Positions 8,593 to 17,695 of a stretch of 64,000 nucleotides of DNA are shown piece after piece. The position numbers and the translations under genes were made by a program. Positions within the stretch are counted from its first letter, which is position 1. Every line of letters begins with the position of its first letter. Origin of the DNA: Aeriscardovia sp. (GTDB taxonomy: Bacteria > Actinomycetota > Actinomycetes > Actinomycetales > Bifidobacteriaceae); NCBI GenBank assembly GCA_017538895.1, contig JAFYHY010000097.1:1-64000 (forward strand), read 5' to 3'. The notes beneath the pieces are model-generated. The model saw only the letters and a list, made by a program, of their open reading frames with translations, had not been told where the DNA came from and did no database searches.

Positions 8593-11055
8593 GTGAAATC
8601 CGCAGAACACCAACAAGAGGATATGCCAACAGTAGATAAAAGCAATACCTCAATTGTGATTCACGATTCAGCTGCTAAGCAAGTCAGAGACTGGAGCGAT
8701 ATCATCAAGCTTGTTTTTTCACTCCTTTTTACTGTCGGGATTCTTTTTGTTGCAGTCTGGTTCCGCAGTACAACTGAAGGTGCTGAACAAGATATGCAGC
8801 ATGCGAGTAATCGGTTCCATTGGCTTGTTCAGCTTCCATTATCATTCTTATTGTCATTAACCTTGATTATTATTGTTGCCATTGTTCTTACACAATTGCT
8901 TCTTGCTCGAATGTGGATTCAATCGGTCGTTGCCACGGTAGGGTTATTTGTTGGTTTTATTGTGTCATCTATCTTTGGTCAAATCATTGTTACGTATTTT
9001 AATGACAAATTAGGTGAAGTGATCACTCAAGCAAGTAACTGGTTTGGTGCAGGACCTTTCGAACTTTTCACGACAATCTTTGCGTTTCTTACGGCAGCAA
9101 ATAATCGTGGTATTCGTTCACGTATTAAATGGTCATGGGAGACATTCTATATACTCTCCTTCATTGTTCTTGCTGCCAATACTATTACGATTACAGGGTT
9201 ATTAGTATCAATTGGTCTTGGATATTGCCTTGGTCTTGCTGTACGTTTCTTAATCGGTTCACCGGGAAGTGGTGTTTGGGGTGAACAGTTAGTATCTGCA
9301 GTACAGTCATCAACTGGTATTTGCTTAACCTCTTTAAAACGTCTTCCAGATGATGAGACGTTTACAACGGAACATTTTGCGAGTGATTGCACTGAATTAA
9401 CTCGTTTGTATGAAGCAACTGATACTGATGGTAGAGAGTTAATTATTGCGGTTAATGACGCGCAACAGCATGCTATTGATTACCTCGTACAGTTATGGAA
9501 AACAATCAAGCTAGAGGGACTCACATTCCATCGGTATCGTTCTGTTCATGATATGACAGAACATCACTTTACTGTTCTCTTGAGGTTGAATCAATTAAAT
9601 CTCGCAACAAATACTCCTATTGCTATTGGAGAAACAACAGAATCTAATTTCTTTATTTATCAGAAACCAGACGCTACTTTTCATCCTGTTCAGTTTGATA
9701 CCTGTACTGATGATCAAATTATTCATTTAATGTCTGACTTAGAAATAGCACATCAGCATGGATTAACACATCGTAATATCATGATGGATTATATCGGTCA
9801 ACGTGATGATCATTCACTGATCTTAACTGGTTGGTCGAATGGTGACGTTATTTCTAATAGTGCGCATGAGCAGATTGATCGCGTGCAATTATTAGCTTTA
9901 TTAAGTGCAGTGATTGGGTTAGACCGTACGATTAAGCTTGCACACCGTGTCATGGATGATAAACAATTATCCTCTATTGCTCCGTATACACAGGCTGTGA
10001 TTATTCCTCTAAGTACTAAGCAGCTACCGCAATGGGATAAACATCTCATTAAAAATTTGCGTACTCGTTTAGCTGGTCTCAGCCAAGCTGAAAACCTTGA
10101 ATCTGCTCAGCCTGTTCAATTATCACGTTTCAGCGTACGACGCTTTATTACAGGATTACTTGTTGTTCTTGCCTTGATTGTTGTGTTTACACAACTTAAT
10201 TTTGACCAAGTTATTAAAGCAGTCCAGAATGCAGATCCATGGTGGGCTTTAGCTGGCTTTGTTATCGGTATTATTTCCTGGGCTGGATCTGGTATTGCAT
10301 TCGGTTCGTTTATTGATAAAGAACAACGCAAAGGACATTATCTTGGTATTCTTGGCACACAGGCTGCTGCTAGCTTCGCTGCTGTTTCCATGCCAGCTCT
10401 CGCAGGGCCAGTTGCTGTCAATATTACCTTCCTACGTAAAATCGGCTACAAGGCTTCTCGAGCTACTGCTATCGCATCTGCTGATATGGTAGCTGAGTTT
10501 ACGACAACCTTCTTAATGTTCATTGTCTTTGGAATTTTCACAGGTCAGAATGCATTACAAAATGTCTTACCTGGGAAAATGGTCATCATTGTTATCGGTA
10601 TTATTGGTGCTGCATGTGCTATTGCTATGCTGATCCCAGCTGTACGTCGTTGGATTCAAAAAACCTTAATTCCTATTCTGCGATCATATGGTCAACAACT
10701 GATTGAGCTCTTTTCTCATCCAAGCACCTTAATTATTTCAATGCTTGGTTCTGTTGGTCAAAATATGACTCTTGCGATGGCATTCTGGTTCTCTTTGATT
10801 GCTTTCGGCTATCATGCTGACTTTATCGAGACAATTTTTCTTTTCCTCCTTGCAAATGCAATCGGACAAGCTGTACCAACTCCTGGCGGTCTTGGTGCTA
10901 TTGAAACAGTTCTTTCAGCAGCATTTATCGGTATCGGTGTACCATCTGCTATTGCTGTTTCTGCTACGCTTCTCTTCCGCGTTGAAACCTACTGGTTACG
11001 TATGGTTCTTGGTGGGTTCTACATGAAATGGATGGAAAAGAAAAAACTACTGTAA
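8593..11055 (+). CDS. Kinase-like domain fused to flippase-like (UPF0104/LPG synthase TM) domain
   Basis: An 820-residue membrane protein in three parts. Residues about 35-240 hold five or six membrane helices. Residues about 250-490 are soluble and look like a worn protein-kinase/aminoglycoside-kinase fold; HGLTHRNIMMD stands where HGDLHxxNxL(x)D catalytic loops occur, but the catalytic Asp is replaced by Thr. Residues about 510-820 contain six or seven helices of the lysylphosphatidylglycerol-synthase membrane region, including PTPGGLGAIE near the end. The aminoacyl-transferase domain of MprF is absent, so lysylation of lipids is not expected. Lipid or polyprenyl flipping is an inference. 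The GTG start at 8593 is tentative; an ATG at 8623 is the alternative. It stands alone between terminators. Confidence 0.75.
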   Translation: MKSAEHQQEDMPTVDKSNTSIVIHDSAAKQVRDWSDIIKLVFSLLFTVGILFVAVWFRSTTEGAEQDMQHASNRFHWLVQLPLSFLLSLTLIIIVAIVLTQLLLARMWIQSVVATVGLFVGFIVSSIFGQIIVTYFNDKLGEVITQASNWFGAGPFELFTTIFAFLTAANNRGIRSRIKWSWETFYILSFIVLAANTITITGLLVSIGLGYCLGLAVRFLIGSPGSGVWGEQLVSAVQSSTGICLTSLKRLPDDETFTTEHFASDCTELTRLYEATDTDGRELIIAVNDAQQHAIDYLVQLWKTIKLEGLTFHRYRSVHDMTEHHFTVLLRLNQLNLATNTPIAIGETTESNFFIYQKPDATFHPVQFDTCTDDQIIHLMSDLEIAHQHGLTHRNIMMDYIGQRDDHSLILTGWSNGDVISNSAHEQIDRVQLLALLSAVIGLDRTIKLAHRVMDDKQLSSIAPYTQAVIIPLSTKQLPQWDKHLIKNLRTRLAGLSQAENLESAQPVQLSRFSVRRFITGLLVVLALIVVFTQLNFDQVIKAVQNADPWWALAGFVIGIISWAGSGIAFGSFIDKEQRKGHYLGILGTQAAASFAAVSMPALAGPVAVNITFLRKIGYKASRATAIASADMVAEFTTTFLMFIVFGIFTGQNALQNVLPGKMVIIVIGIIGAACAIAMLIPAVRRWIQKTLIPILRSYGQQLIELFSHPSTLIISMLGSVGQNMTLAMAFWFSLIAFGYHADFIETIFLFLLANAIGQAVPTPGGLGAIETVLSAAFIGIGVPSAIAVSATLLFRVETYWLRMVLGGFYMKWMEKKKLL

Positions 11056-11149
11056 TTGTAATATATTGTAAATAGATTGAAAGCTAAAGTAATTTTCTAC
11101 TAATTTCAATATATTAGGCAATATATAGCGCTATTATTTTAAAGATATT

Positions 11150-11189
11150 GTGTGATAGGGATTATTATTTTTAAGTATCATTATCACAC
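11150..11189 (+). promoter_or_regulatory. Possible HU promoter flanked by an inverted repeat
   Basis: Arms GTGTGATA (11150-11157) and TATCACAC (11182-11189) form a perfect inverted repeat with a 24-base spacer. A TATCAT box (11176-11181) lies between them about 30 bp before the HU start, and a weak -35 (GTGATA) coincides with the left arm. The layout would suit a repressor or HU autoregulation, but this is inference. Confidence 0.3.
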
Positions 11190-11209
11190 TTGGAAAGTAA
11201 GGAATAATT

Positions 11210-11491
11210 ATGGCATATAATAAAGCTGATCTTATTTCTAAGATCGCACAAAAGTCTAACCTCACTAAGGCACAGTCTGAAGCAGCGATTAATGCCTTCC
11301 AAGAAGTACTTATTGAGTCTTTAAAGACTGGTGAAGGACTAAAGCTTACTGGTATTCTTTCTGTAGAACGTGTCAAGCGTGCAGAGCGTACCGGACGTAA
11401 CCCACGTACTAATGAAATCATTAAGATTCCTGCACGTTATGGTGTTAAGCTCCAAGCAGGTAGCCTGTTAAAGAAGGCCGTTAGCGAGTGA
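11210..11491 (+). CDS. hup: DNA-binding protein HU
   Basis: A 93-residue HU/IHF-family nucleoid protein that bends and compacts DNA as a dimer. It begins with the typical NKADLISKIAQKSNL, has the beta-arm signature GRNPRTNEIIKIPA, and ends with the usual LKKAV segment. The length is standard and there is no actinobacterial Lys/Ala-rich tail. An AAGGA ribosome site precedes the ATG. It is monocistronic, with its own upstream region and a strong terminator 18 bp downstream. Confidence 0.97.
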   Translation: MAYNKADLISKIAQKSNLTKAQSEAAINAFQEVLIESLKTGEGLKLTGILSVERVKRAERTGRNPRTNEIIKIPARYGVKLQAGSLLKKAVSE

Positions 11492-11509
11492 TAATTTCAT
11501 TCTTATTAT

Positions 11510-11556
11510 AAGAGGGTGGAGATATTCCGTTGAATATCTCCACCCTCTTTTTTAAT
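11510..11556 (+). terminator. Terminator of HU gene
   Basis: Perfect 18-bp stem (11510-11527 with 11532-11549), CGTT loop, then a run of T. It lies between the convergent HU and dedA genes; the minus-strand side lacks a clear T run, so it mainly serves HU. Confidence 0.88.
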
Positions 11557-11569
11557 TTCTTTATGATCT

Positions 11570-12283
11570 TTACTTGGTTTTAAAGAATGCGCATAGCAAT
11601 TTTATGAGAGCAATGATTAAGAAGAAAACACATAAGAAAAAGACAATAATTTCGGCAGTAACAACCATATGCAAGACTAGACACCAGGATGCACCTGCCC
11701 ATCTTCCAAAACCAATCAGCACTGAATCCCAAATGAGAGCATCACCTAACGTAATAAGAGTCAGCTTTAAAAAATTAACTTTTGAAAAACCTGCAGGAAT
11801 AATAACAAGAGATCGAATGACAGGAATAAGACGACCAAATATAAGCAGTATGGTGTGATGTCGTGTAAACCGTGCTAAAGACTGTTCCATACGTCGTGTC
11901 TTTAAGCCAGGCATATATTTACGCATTTCTAATAAACGGTCAGCACCAATAGCACGGCATATCAAGTAAATAAACCATACGCCAAGCATAGAGCCTATCA
12001 TTGCCCATATTATTGAGGTGATATATGATAATCCACCAGAGCGAGAAGCATAACCGGCCATCGGCAAAATAACTTCACTGCTACTTAATGGGAAGACATT
12101 CTCGACAAGTTCACCAAAACCGACTGCTGGTGCTCCCGCAATAGTAAAGAGGTGGAAAATCCATATCACGATTTTAGCGATAAAACCATTATCAAGTGTT
12201 CCACAAGGTACAGTACCTGCAAGAAATGTCAATGATGAAACCATATTTAAATTATCGCGTATTTTATGAGTTGAGATACCCAT
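11570..12283 (-). CDS. DedA/SNARE-associated (VTT) membrane protein
   Basis: A 237-residue DedA-family protein, a group linked to lipid (undecaprenyl-phosphate or phosphatidylethanolamine) translocation. It shows the re-entrant loop ENVFPLSSSEVILPMAGY and the second loop GRLIPVIRSLVIIPAGF with the conserved Arg, plus four or more further helices. The ATG at 12283 gives a 13-residue N-terminal extension relative to the ATG at 12244; neither has a visible ribosome site, so the start is open. The upstream start codon sits in the loop of a 14-bp hairpin. It is the last gene of the minus-strand run that begins at metK. Confidence 0.88.
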   Translation of the reverse strand: MGISTHKIRDNLNMVSSLTFLAGTVPCGTLDNGFIAKIVIWIFHLFTIAGAPAVGFGELVENVFPLSSSEVILPMAGYASRSGGLSYITSIIWAMIGSMLGVWFIYLICRAIGADRLLEMRKYMPGLKTRRMEQSLARFTRHHTILLIFGRLIPVIRSLVIIPAGFSKVNFLKLTLITLGDALIWDSVLIGFGRWAGASWCLVLHMVVTAEIIVFFLCVFFLIIALIKLLCAFFKTK

Positions 12284-12313
12284 TTTATTAAAAAAGAGAG
12301 TATCTCAACTCAT
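12266..12313 (-). promoter_or_regulatory. 14-bp inverted repeat enclosing a dedA start codon
   Basis: Perfect 14-bp arms (12266-12279 and 12300-12313) surround a 20-base AT-rich loop that contains the ATG at 12283. No T run follows on the minus strand, so it is unlikely to be a normal rsmB terminator. It could hide or expose the dedA start, or mark an RNA end. Confidence 0.35.
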
Positions 12314-12315
12314 TT

Positions 12316-13770
12316 TTATGCATGTCGTGTTAATAAGCTGATAAACATCATGTCAGTATGATGAGGCTCTGTAAAGAGTTGGACATCACCATGCGATGCT
12401 ACAGGAATATGAGGGCATACTCGGTGTAATGCTTGAACGGTATCATATCGTTCTATCTGTTGATGACGATGGCAAACAGAATCAACAATAGTAACTGTCT
12501 CCTCTAGTACTGGGGAGCAGGTTACATAGGCAAGAAGGCCACCTGGTTTCAGCAGTGTGATTGCTGTTTCTAATAACTGTTGTTGGAGAAGAGTAAGTTC
12601 ATGAACGTCCTCCTCTGTTTTTGTCCATCGTGCTTCAGGACGGCGTCTTAAGACTCCAAGGCCAGAGCATGGGGCATCAACAAGAATACGATCAAAAAGT
12701 CCGTCTTTTTCTGGAGAATAGTCTCGTCCATCACGAACAGTAATTTGTGTAATCGTTTCGCGTAGTTGTCGGATGTTTTGTCGTACGAGGTCAGCACGAT
12801 GAGCTGAAATTTCGTTTGCAGTCACGGTGATGCCACGTTGACGTGCAATTGACGCGAGAATAGCAGTTTTGCCTCCCGGCCCAGCGCATAGATCTAACCA
12901 ACGATCTTCATGCATTGGAACTGGAAGTGGAGCGCATGCTAAGGTTAATGCTGCGAGTTGACTACCTTCATCTTCAACGCCAATAGAACCATTAGTAATA
13001 CCAGGCAGAAGGTTTGGAGAAATTCCTTTAACGTGATAAGCGTATGGAGACCACTCCCCTTTTTGAATCTTAGCACGATGAGGTATTTGTTGATGCAAAT
13101 CTTTTTCAGATAATATTCCAGGACGTAAGGCTAGTGATACTGTCGGCGGCTGATTATCCATTGCTAGAATATCTGGCAATGATAATAATGGTGTGTTTTT
13201 TTCCTGCTGAAGACGTTGATTTATATAGTTGACTGATTCTGATAGTTTATTAACGATCCACAGTGGATGTGAATATCGGACAGCTAATCGTTCATTGGAA
13301 TGGTCTTTTGGAATACGAGAAACAAGAATAGATTCCCATTCTTGTCGTGATCTCATAACTATTTTTCGCAAGATGGCGTTAATAAACTTCGCTTGCCGTG
13401 ATAATCCTTGTTTTTTAGCAAGAAGAACATATGTGGAAGCAACAGCATAATCAGGTGTTGCCATGAAAAGTGCTTGATATGTCGCTAATCGTAAGATGAT
13501 TAGTACTGGAGTATCAAGTTGTGATAGTGATCTTTTCATGTTCGCTGCAATAACAGCATCACAAAATCCTTGCCAACGTAATGTACCGTACACTAAATCA
13601 GTGATATAAGCTTTTTCATGAGCAGTGCATGATGATTTTTCTAATACTGCTGGGAGAAGAAGATTAGAAAAAGCATGATCTTTCTGTACTTTTAAACAGA
13701 CAGCGAAAGCAATGTCACGTGTTTGAACGGAATGTTGTTGTGATACTACTTTTTGATCGTGTTTAGTCAC
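12316..13770 (-). CDS. rsmB: 16S rRNA m5C967 methyltransferase RsmB
   Basis: A 484-residue RsmB (Fmu/Sun): N-terminal NusB-like RNA-binding domain (about residues 15-150) and C-terminal SAM-dependent m5C methyltransferase (about 255-480). The SAM site is DLCAGPGGKTAIL, the catalytic Cys motifs are DAPCSGLGVLRR and VTCSPVLEET. It methylates C967 of 16S rRNA in E. coli numbering. Its start overlaps the end of fmt by 8 bp, the usual fmt-rsmB coupling. Confidence 0.95.
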   Translation of the reverse strand: MTKHDQKVVSQQHSVQTRDIAFAVCLKVQKDHAFSNLLLPAVLEKSSCTAHEKAYITDLVYGTLRWQGFCDAVIAANMKRSLSQLDTPVLIILRLATYQALFMATPDYAVASTYVLLAKKQGLSRQAKFINAILRKIVMRSRQEWESILVSRIPKDHSNERLAVRYSHPLWIVNKLSESVNYINQRLQQEKNTPLLSLPDILAMDNQPPTVSLALRPGILSEKDLHQQIPHRAKIQKGEWSPYAYHVKGISPNLLPGITNGSIGVEDEGSQLAALTLACAPLPVPMHEDRWLDLCAGPGGKTAILASIARQRGITVTANEISAHRADLVRQNIRQLRETITQITVRDGRDYSPEKDGLFDRILVDAPCSGLGVLRRRPEARWTKTEEDVHELTLLQQQLLETAITLLKPGGLLAYVTCSPVLEETVTIVDSVCHRHQQIERYDTVQALHRVCPHIPVASHGDVQLFTEPHHTDMMFISLLTRHA

Positions 13771-14764
13771 AATACGCCTGGTTTCCTAGACGAGCACCAC
13801 GCGCCCAATCAGCTGCAGTCATTTTCTTTTTCCCTTGCGCTGTTACTTGACGTAACTCTAAGACTGTAAATGGTATCGCTTGTTCTCCTCCGCAAAGCAC
13901 CCATACACGTTTTTTAGAAACGATAAGGCTACCACATTGTGGATTTTGAACAGTTGTATACGCAGTTTGGAATGCTGGATCATCCCATGGTGTCAGATCA
14001 ATATCATTTAGATGAAGTATATAGGGTTCTTTAGTATCGGTATGAAGTGTGCACCATGCTCCTGGATCTGGGTTGCAAGCACGAATATGACCATCAAGAA
14101 TAGATGCTGGAAGAGTAAAGTCAGCATGTGCATCTTCAGCAGTAATTTTTTCTGCACGACGATGATCTTGTGGAACTGATTCAATATCATCTTGTTCATA
14201 AAATGTGTATTGATTTGTTTCAATTTGGTTAACTGCTTGAACAAGTAATTGTGCTCCGCATGCTGATAATTGCATCATTAATTCTTCAGTATTAGGACGA
14301 TTACTGATGGTTACTTCTTTCTGAAGTAACAAGGGGCCTTCATCCATGCCTGCTGTCAGTTGGAAAATACTAACGCCTGTTTTTGGATCATTAGCCCAGA
14401 TTGTTCGTTGTACTGGTGCAGCTCCTCTCCAGGTTGGTAAAAGTGAGAAGTGAAGGTTATACCACCCGTATGGGATTGCATCAAGGATTGGTTGACGAAG
14501 TAATCGTCCATAAGCGACGACGATAGCAAGATCGATATGCTCTTTTTTAACTTTTTCTAAGAATTCAGGACTATTTGGATTATCTTCCCATACAGGCAGC
14601 TGTAGATCTAATGCGGCTTCTTTAACAGGGCTTGGCGTAAGTTTTCGTCCGCGTGAACGAATTGCATCTGGTCGTGTTAAGACAGCAACAACATTATGTG
14701 ATTCGCATAAGGTGCGTAATGGTGCTACTGCTACTTCCGGTGTTCCTGCAAAAAGAATACGCAT
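13763..14764 (-). CDS. fmt: Methionyl-tRNA formyltransferase
   Basis: A 333-residue enzyme that formylates the initiator Met-tRNA with 10-formyl-THF. The N-terminal Rossmann domain begins MRILFAGTPEVAVAPL. The catalytic Asn-His-Asp region reads NLHFSLLPTWRGAAP and, later, AGMDEGPLL; a C-terminal OB-like tRNA-binding domain follows from about residue 215. Length is normal. It follows the HAD gene by 35 bp and overlaps rsmB. Confidence 0.95.
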   Translation of the reverse strand: MRILFAGTPEVAVAPLRTLCESHNVVAVLTRPDAIRSRGRKLTPSPVKEAALDLQLPVWEDNPNSPEFLEKVKKEHIDLAIVVAYGRLLRQPILDAIPYGWYNLHFSLLPTWRGAAPVQRTIWANDPKTGVSIFQLTAGMDEGPLLLQKEVTISNRPNTEELMMQLSACGAQLLVQAVNQIETNQYTFYEQDDIESVPQDHRRAEKITAEDAHADFTLPASILDGHIRACNPDPGAWCTLHTDTKEPYILHLNDIDLTPWDDPAFQTAYTTVQNPQCGSLIVSKKRVWVLCGGEQAIPFTVLELRQVTAQGKKKMTAADWARGARLGNQAYCD

Positions 14765-14799
14765 AATAGTCCTTTCTCTATTTTTAGTTAAAACTCTCT

Positions 14800-15459
14800 T
14801 TATTGAAGATCTTGTGGGGTGATCAGTCGTGGAATATTCACACCTAATTGAATTAAATCAGTACGTACTTGTTCTGGACTAACGAATTGGATAGTGTGCA
14901 TTCCGACAGCGAGTGCGCCGTCGATATTGTCGCGGCGATCGTCGAGGAATGCGGTTTCGTTTGCGGTAATTCCGAAGCGTGAGAGGGCTAATTCGTAGAT
15001 GTTGCGGTTTGGTTTTACGCAGTGTACATCTCCAGAGATAATGAGGTCTTCGAGAAGGTGGAAGATTGGATATCGTTGTGGGTTGTTCCAGACGAGTTTG
15101 AATGTTTCTGCTGACCAGTTGGAGAGGCCGTAGACGTGGTATCCAGCTTCTTTGAGGTCAAGGATGAGTTGTTGTGATCCTTCTAATTGTCCGGAGACGG
15201 CATCGGTGAAGTGATCGATATACCATTGCATCATGTCTGCCCAGATGTCTCCGTGTTGTTGGCGCATGAGTTGAATGCATTCGGAGAGTGGTTTTCCCAT
15301 GTCACAGAGGACGTTGATGTCTTCGAATCCGGAGTTTTCGTTGTCTCTAAACATGCTGATAAGGTCGTGGGAGTAGCGGCTGATCATTGCGCCTTCAATA
15401 TCCCAGTGGACGAGGACATTACCAAAATCAAAAACTATGTTGTGGATATCAGAATTCAT
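14800..15459 (-). CDS. HAD-superfamily hydrolase (subfamily IA)
   Basis: A 219-residue HAD phosphatase-like enzyme. Motif I is VFDFGNVLVHWD: the nucleophile Asp is present, and the residue two further on is Gly rather than the general-acid Asp, with Asn after it, as in the FGNV variants of this subfamily. Motif II is GLSNWS, the Lys is in VKPN, and motif IV is FLDDRRDN. The alpha-helical cap lies between motifs I and II (about residues 20-95). The substrate cannot be told. Most of the gene uses C-ending codons, unlike fmt and priA beside it. Confidence 0.85.
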   Translation of the reverse strand: MNSDIHNIVFDFGNVLVHWDIEGAMISRYSHDLISMFRDNENSGFEDINVLCDMGKPLSECIQLMRQQHGDIWADMMQWYIDHFTDAVSGQLEGSQQLILDLKEAGYHVYGLSNWSAETFKLVWNNPQRYPIFHLLEDLIISGDVHCVKPNRNIYELALSRFGITANETAFLDDRRDNIDGALAVGMHTIQFVSPEQVRTDLIQLGVNIPRLITPQDLQ

Positions 15460-15484
15460 TAGTATTAATATCCTTTACTGTCTT

Positions 15485-17677
15485 TTATCGTTGAACTAAA
15501 TTTTTAGAATGTATACAAAAGCGTAATTCGCCTGACTTTTTTTGACGGCTGTGTTTTTGGATAACGTGCCGTAAACGTTGTGTCAGTGACATTTGTTGTG
15601 TGTGTTTTGCTCGAACTATTACACGAACTCGATCATTAGTACCATCTAAAACGTATGTATCATTTCTATCTACTGCGATGGGAATAGGACCCATTATGCT
15701 TGGCATATCACCAATGTGGGAGAGATCGCCAGAAAGAGCACCAATTTCTTGCAAGCATTCCATAACAGTAGTCTGTGTACCCCATACTACAGCAGTACTG
15801 ACATAGGGTGGAAGGGAAAGCTCTTTTCTTTCCTTATTATCGACACGTGCCATGAGTCGACCATCCCATGTTATCAAAGATCTTGCTAATGAGGGGTCGC
15901 ATTGGCCGATGAGAAAAACTTCTCCTTGTTGTGTCATTGGGCTGATATGTGCTGCGATAGACATCCATTGATCTAATATATCTTCGCGAGCATCAAGTGC
16001 TGTTGCAGATAGTGATGACCATGCGTCTAAGATAACGCAACTGTGATAACTATGAATTTCACCGTGCTGAGATTGAATCATTGGTGGGCATTTATCCCCT
16101 GTGATGAGAACAATTGATGGGGATTGAGAAATCATATGCTGTGTCTGGCGAGTGTTCTCGCTGATAACAGTAATAGGTATATCTTTAAAGAGATTTTGAA
16201 GATCACGGATTGTGCTCTGTATGCTGATACGAGCCATTTGAATCGTTGTTTGATGGCAGCTTTGGCATGTCCATTGATGTATCACTGTATGACACCAAAG
16301 ACAGCTATAGTTTTTCTGGTTCGGATTCCATTGTAATGGTCCCATACATCGGTTGCATCGCGCTTGTTTATGACAGTGTTGGCAGAAAAAGAGATCAGTA
16401 GAATGTGGTGGTATCACAAACAAGACTGGACCTTTTTGGAGAGCTTTGTGTACAGTAGCGACAACCAGGTGTGGAATACGGCTGGTAGGAGCGATTTCTC
16501 CTTTTTGCATCAGGATTTCAGGAGTGAGCCATGTAATTTTTGGGAGACGTGTCATCATGAAGCGTGGCGTTATTTGAATGCTATGACAGGTATCAACATG
16601 ATATTGAAGATCTGCGCTTGGAGCATAATTCATAAAAATAGTGACACCATGATGCTGTTGGGCTCGAAGACGTGCCACATCTGTCACATTGGCATAGGGA
16701 GCAAACCCGTCAGTATTCTGATAACAATTATCAGTGAGTGTGATAAAAAGGAGTTTCCCATTCAGGGGAGCATACATCGCTGACCGCGTTCCAATAGCAC
16801 AGGTCACAATTTCACTGGCACACGCACAATATGATCGGTATCGTACTTCTAGTGAATCTGCTGAATCGAATATAGCATAATAGCCAAAAGATAAACGCAT
16901 GAGTTCACATTTGAGTGTTTGGACAGCATCATGTGTTGGGAGTACAACGATTACTGAGAACCCGGAATTTTGTGCAGTAATCAGAGTCCATGCAATATCT
17001 TTAGCCCACTGATGATATCCAGCTTGTATATTCCATGAATATTCATGATATGACTGTGATGATTGTGTTAATGCCTGATAAACATTCTGTATATTCGTAT
17101 AAAGATTGTCTTCTTCAGTACTTTGTTGTTGATAAATCTGTTGAAACTGTGGCTTGTGGAGCCATTGTTGTTCTAAGCATGCTTGTCGACTAGCGTGACC
17201 AATTCGAGTCCAGTCACGTTCTATGTCTACTTTCGCTACACGTGTTGGTAAAGCAAGTCTGAGAAGGTTGGCGCGAGTGCCACCAAAATAGTTAGCGATG
17301 GCAGTGATATCTTGTCGATAGTCGTGGTTGCAAAGCGGGAATGGTGATAGGATACGATCAATAAAACGTAAGGTATGTGTTGTGTTACTTTTGTCAACTC
17401 GTTCCCAAACAATTCCATTGACTTGTTGATTTCCAAAATGGACGCGTACTCGAACACCTGGTTGAATGAGCGCATCGAATTTTTCTGGGATAAGGTAATC
17501 GAAAACTGTATCAAAATGTTCTGCTTGAAGATTCAGAATGATACGTGCGATTGGTAATGAGGACGCTGCTTGTAGTGGGTGTGCTTGCTTTTTTTTGCGA
17601 CGGACTTTTGGTGCTATTCCATCGAGCGTTGGCTGTGTGTTAGCTACGTCTAATGGAATAGCACTGTTTTTAGTCAT
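15485..17677 (-). CDS. priA: PriA-like primosomal protein without helicase motifs
   Basis: A 730-residue PriA homologue of the actinobacterial type. The N-terminal DNA-binding domain is clear (HFDTVFDYLIPE, RVRVHFGNQQVNGIVW). The zinc-binding module keeps four CxxC pairs (CQHC, CNRC, CLWC, CQSC; about residues 445-485). The ATPase core is dead: where Walker A should be there is no GxGKT, and the DEEH box after GTRSAMYAP reads LTDN. It may recognise stalled forks without unwinding. It starts 18 bp after metK and is followed by the HAD gene after 25 bp. Confidence 0.88.
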   Translation of the reverse strand: MTKNSAIPLDVANTQPTLDGIAPKVRRKKKQAHPLQAASSLPIARIILNLQAEHFDTVFDYLIPEKFDALIQPGVRVRVHFGNQQVNGIVWERVDKSNTTHTLRFIDRILSPFPLCNHDYRQDITAIANYFGGTRANLLRLALPTRVAKVDIERDWTRIGHASRQACLEQQWLHKPQFQQIYQQQSTEEDNLYTNIQNVYQALTQSSQSYHEYSWNIQAGYHQWAKDIAWTLITAQNSGFSVIVVLPTHDAVQTLKCELMRLSFGYYAIFDSADSLEVRYRSYCACASEIVTCAIGTRSAMYAPLNGKLLFITLTDNCYQNTDGFAPYANVTDVARLRAQQHHGVTIFMNYAPSADLQYHVDTCHSIQITPRFMMTRLPKITWLTPEILMQKGEIAPTSRIPHLVVATVHKALQKGPVLFVIPPHSTDLFFCQHCHKQARCNRCMGPLQWNPNQKNYSCLWCHTVIHQWTCQSCHQTTIQMARISIQSTIRDLQNLFKDIPITVISENTRQTQHMISQSPSIVLITGDKCPPMIQSQHGEIHSYHSCVILDAWSSLSATALDAREDILDQWMSIAAHISPMTQQGEVFLIGQCDPSLARSLITWDGRLMARVDNKERKELSLPPYVSTAVVWGTQTTVMECLQEIGALSGDLSHIGDMPSIMGPIPIAVDRNDTYVLDGTNDRVRVIVRAKHTQQMSLTQRLRHVIQKHSRQKKSGELRFCIHSKNLVQR

Positions 17678-17695
17678 GGTCGTGATACTCTCCTA

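Noticed and set aside
8418-8645. 75-residue minus-strand frame over the end of the MoxR operon
   Set aside because: It spans the 22-bp terminator stem and parts of two opposite genes.
8593-11055. Call as lysylphosphatidylglycerol synthase MprF
   Set aside because: Only the membrane region is similar; the C-terminal aminoacyl-transferase domain needed for lysyl transfer is missing.
16364-16783. 139-residue plus-strand frame opposite priA
   Set aside because: Antisense to a clear coding sequence, no ribosome site or family features.
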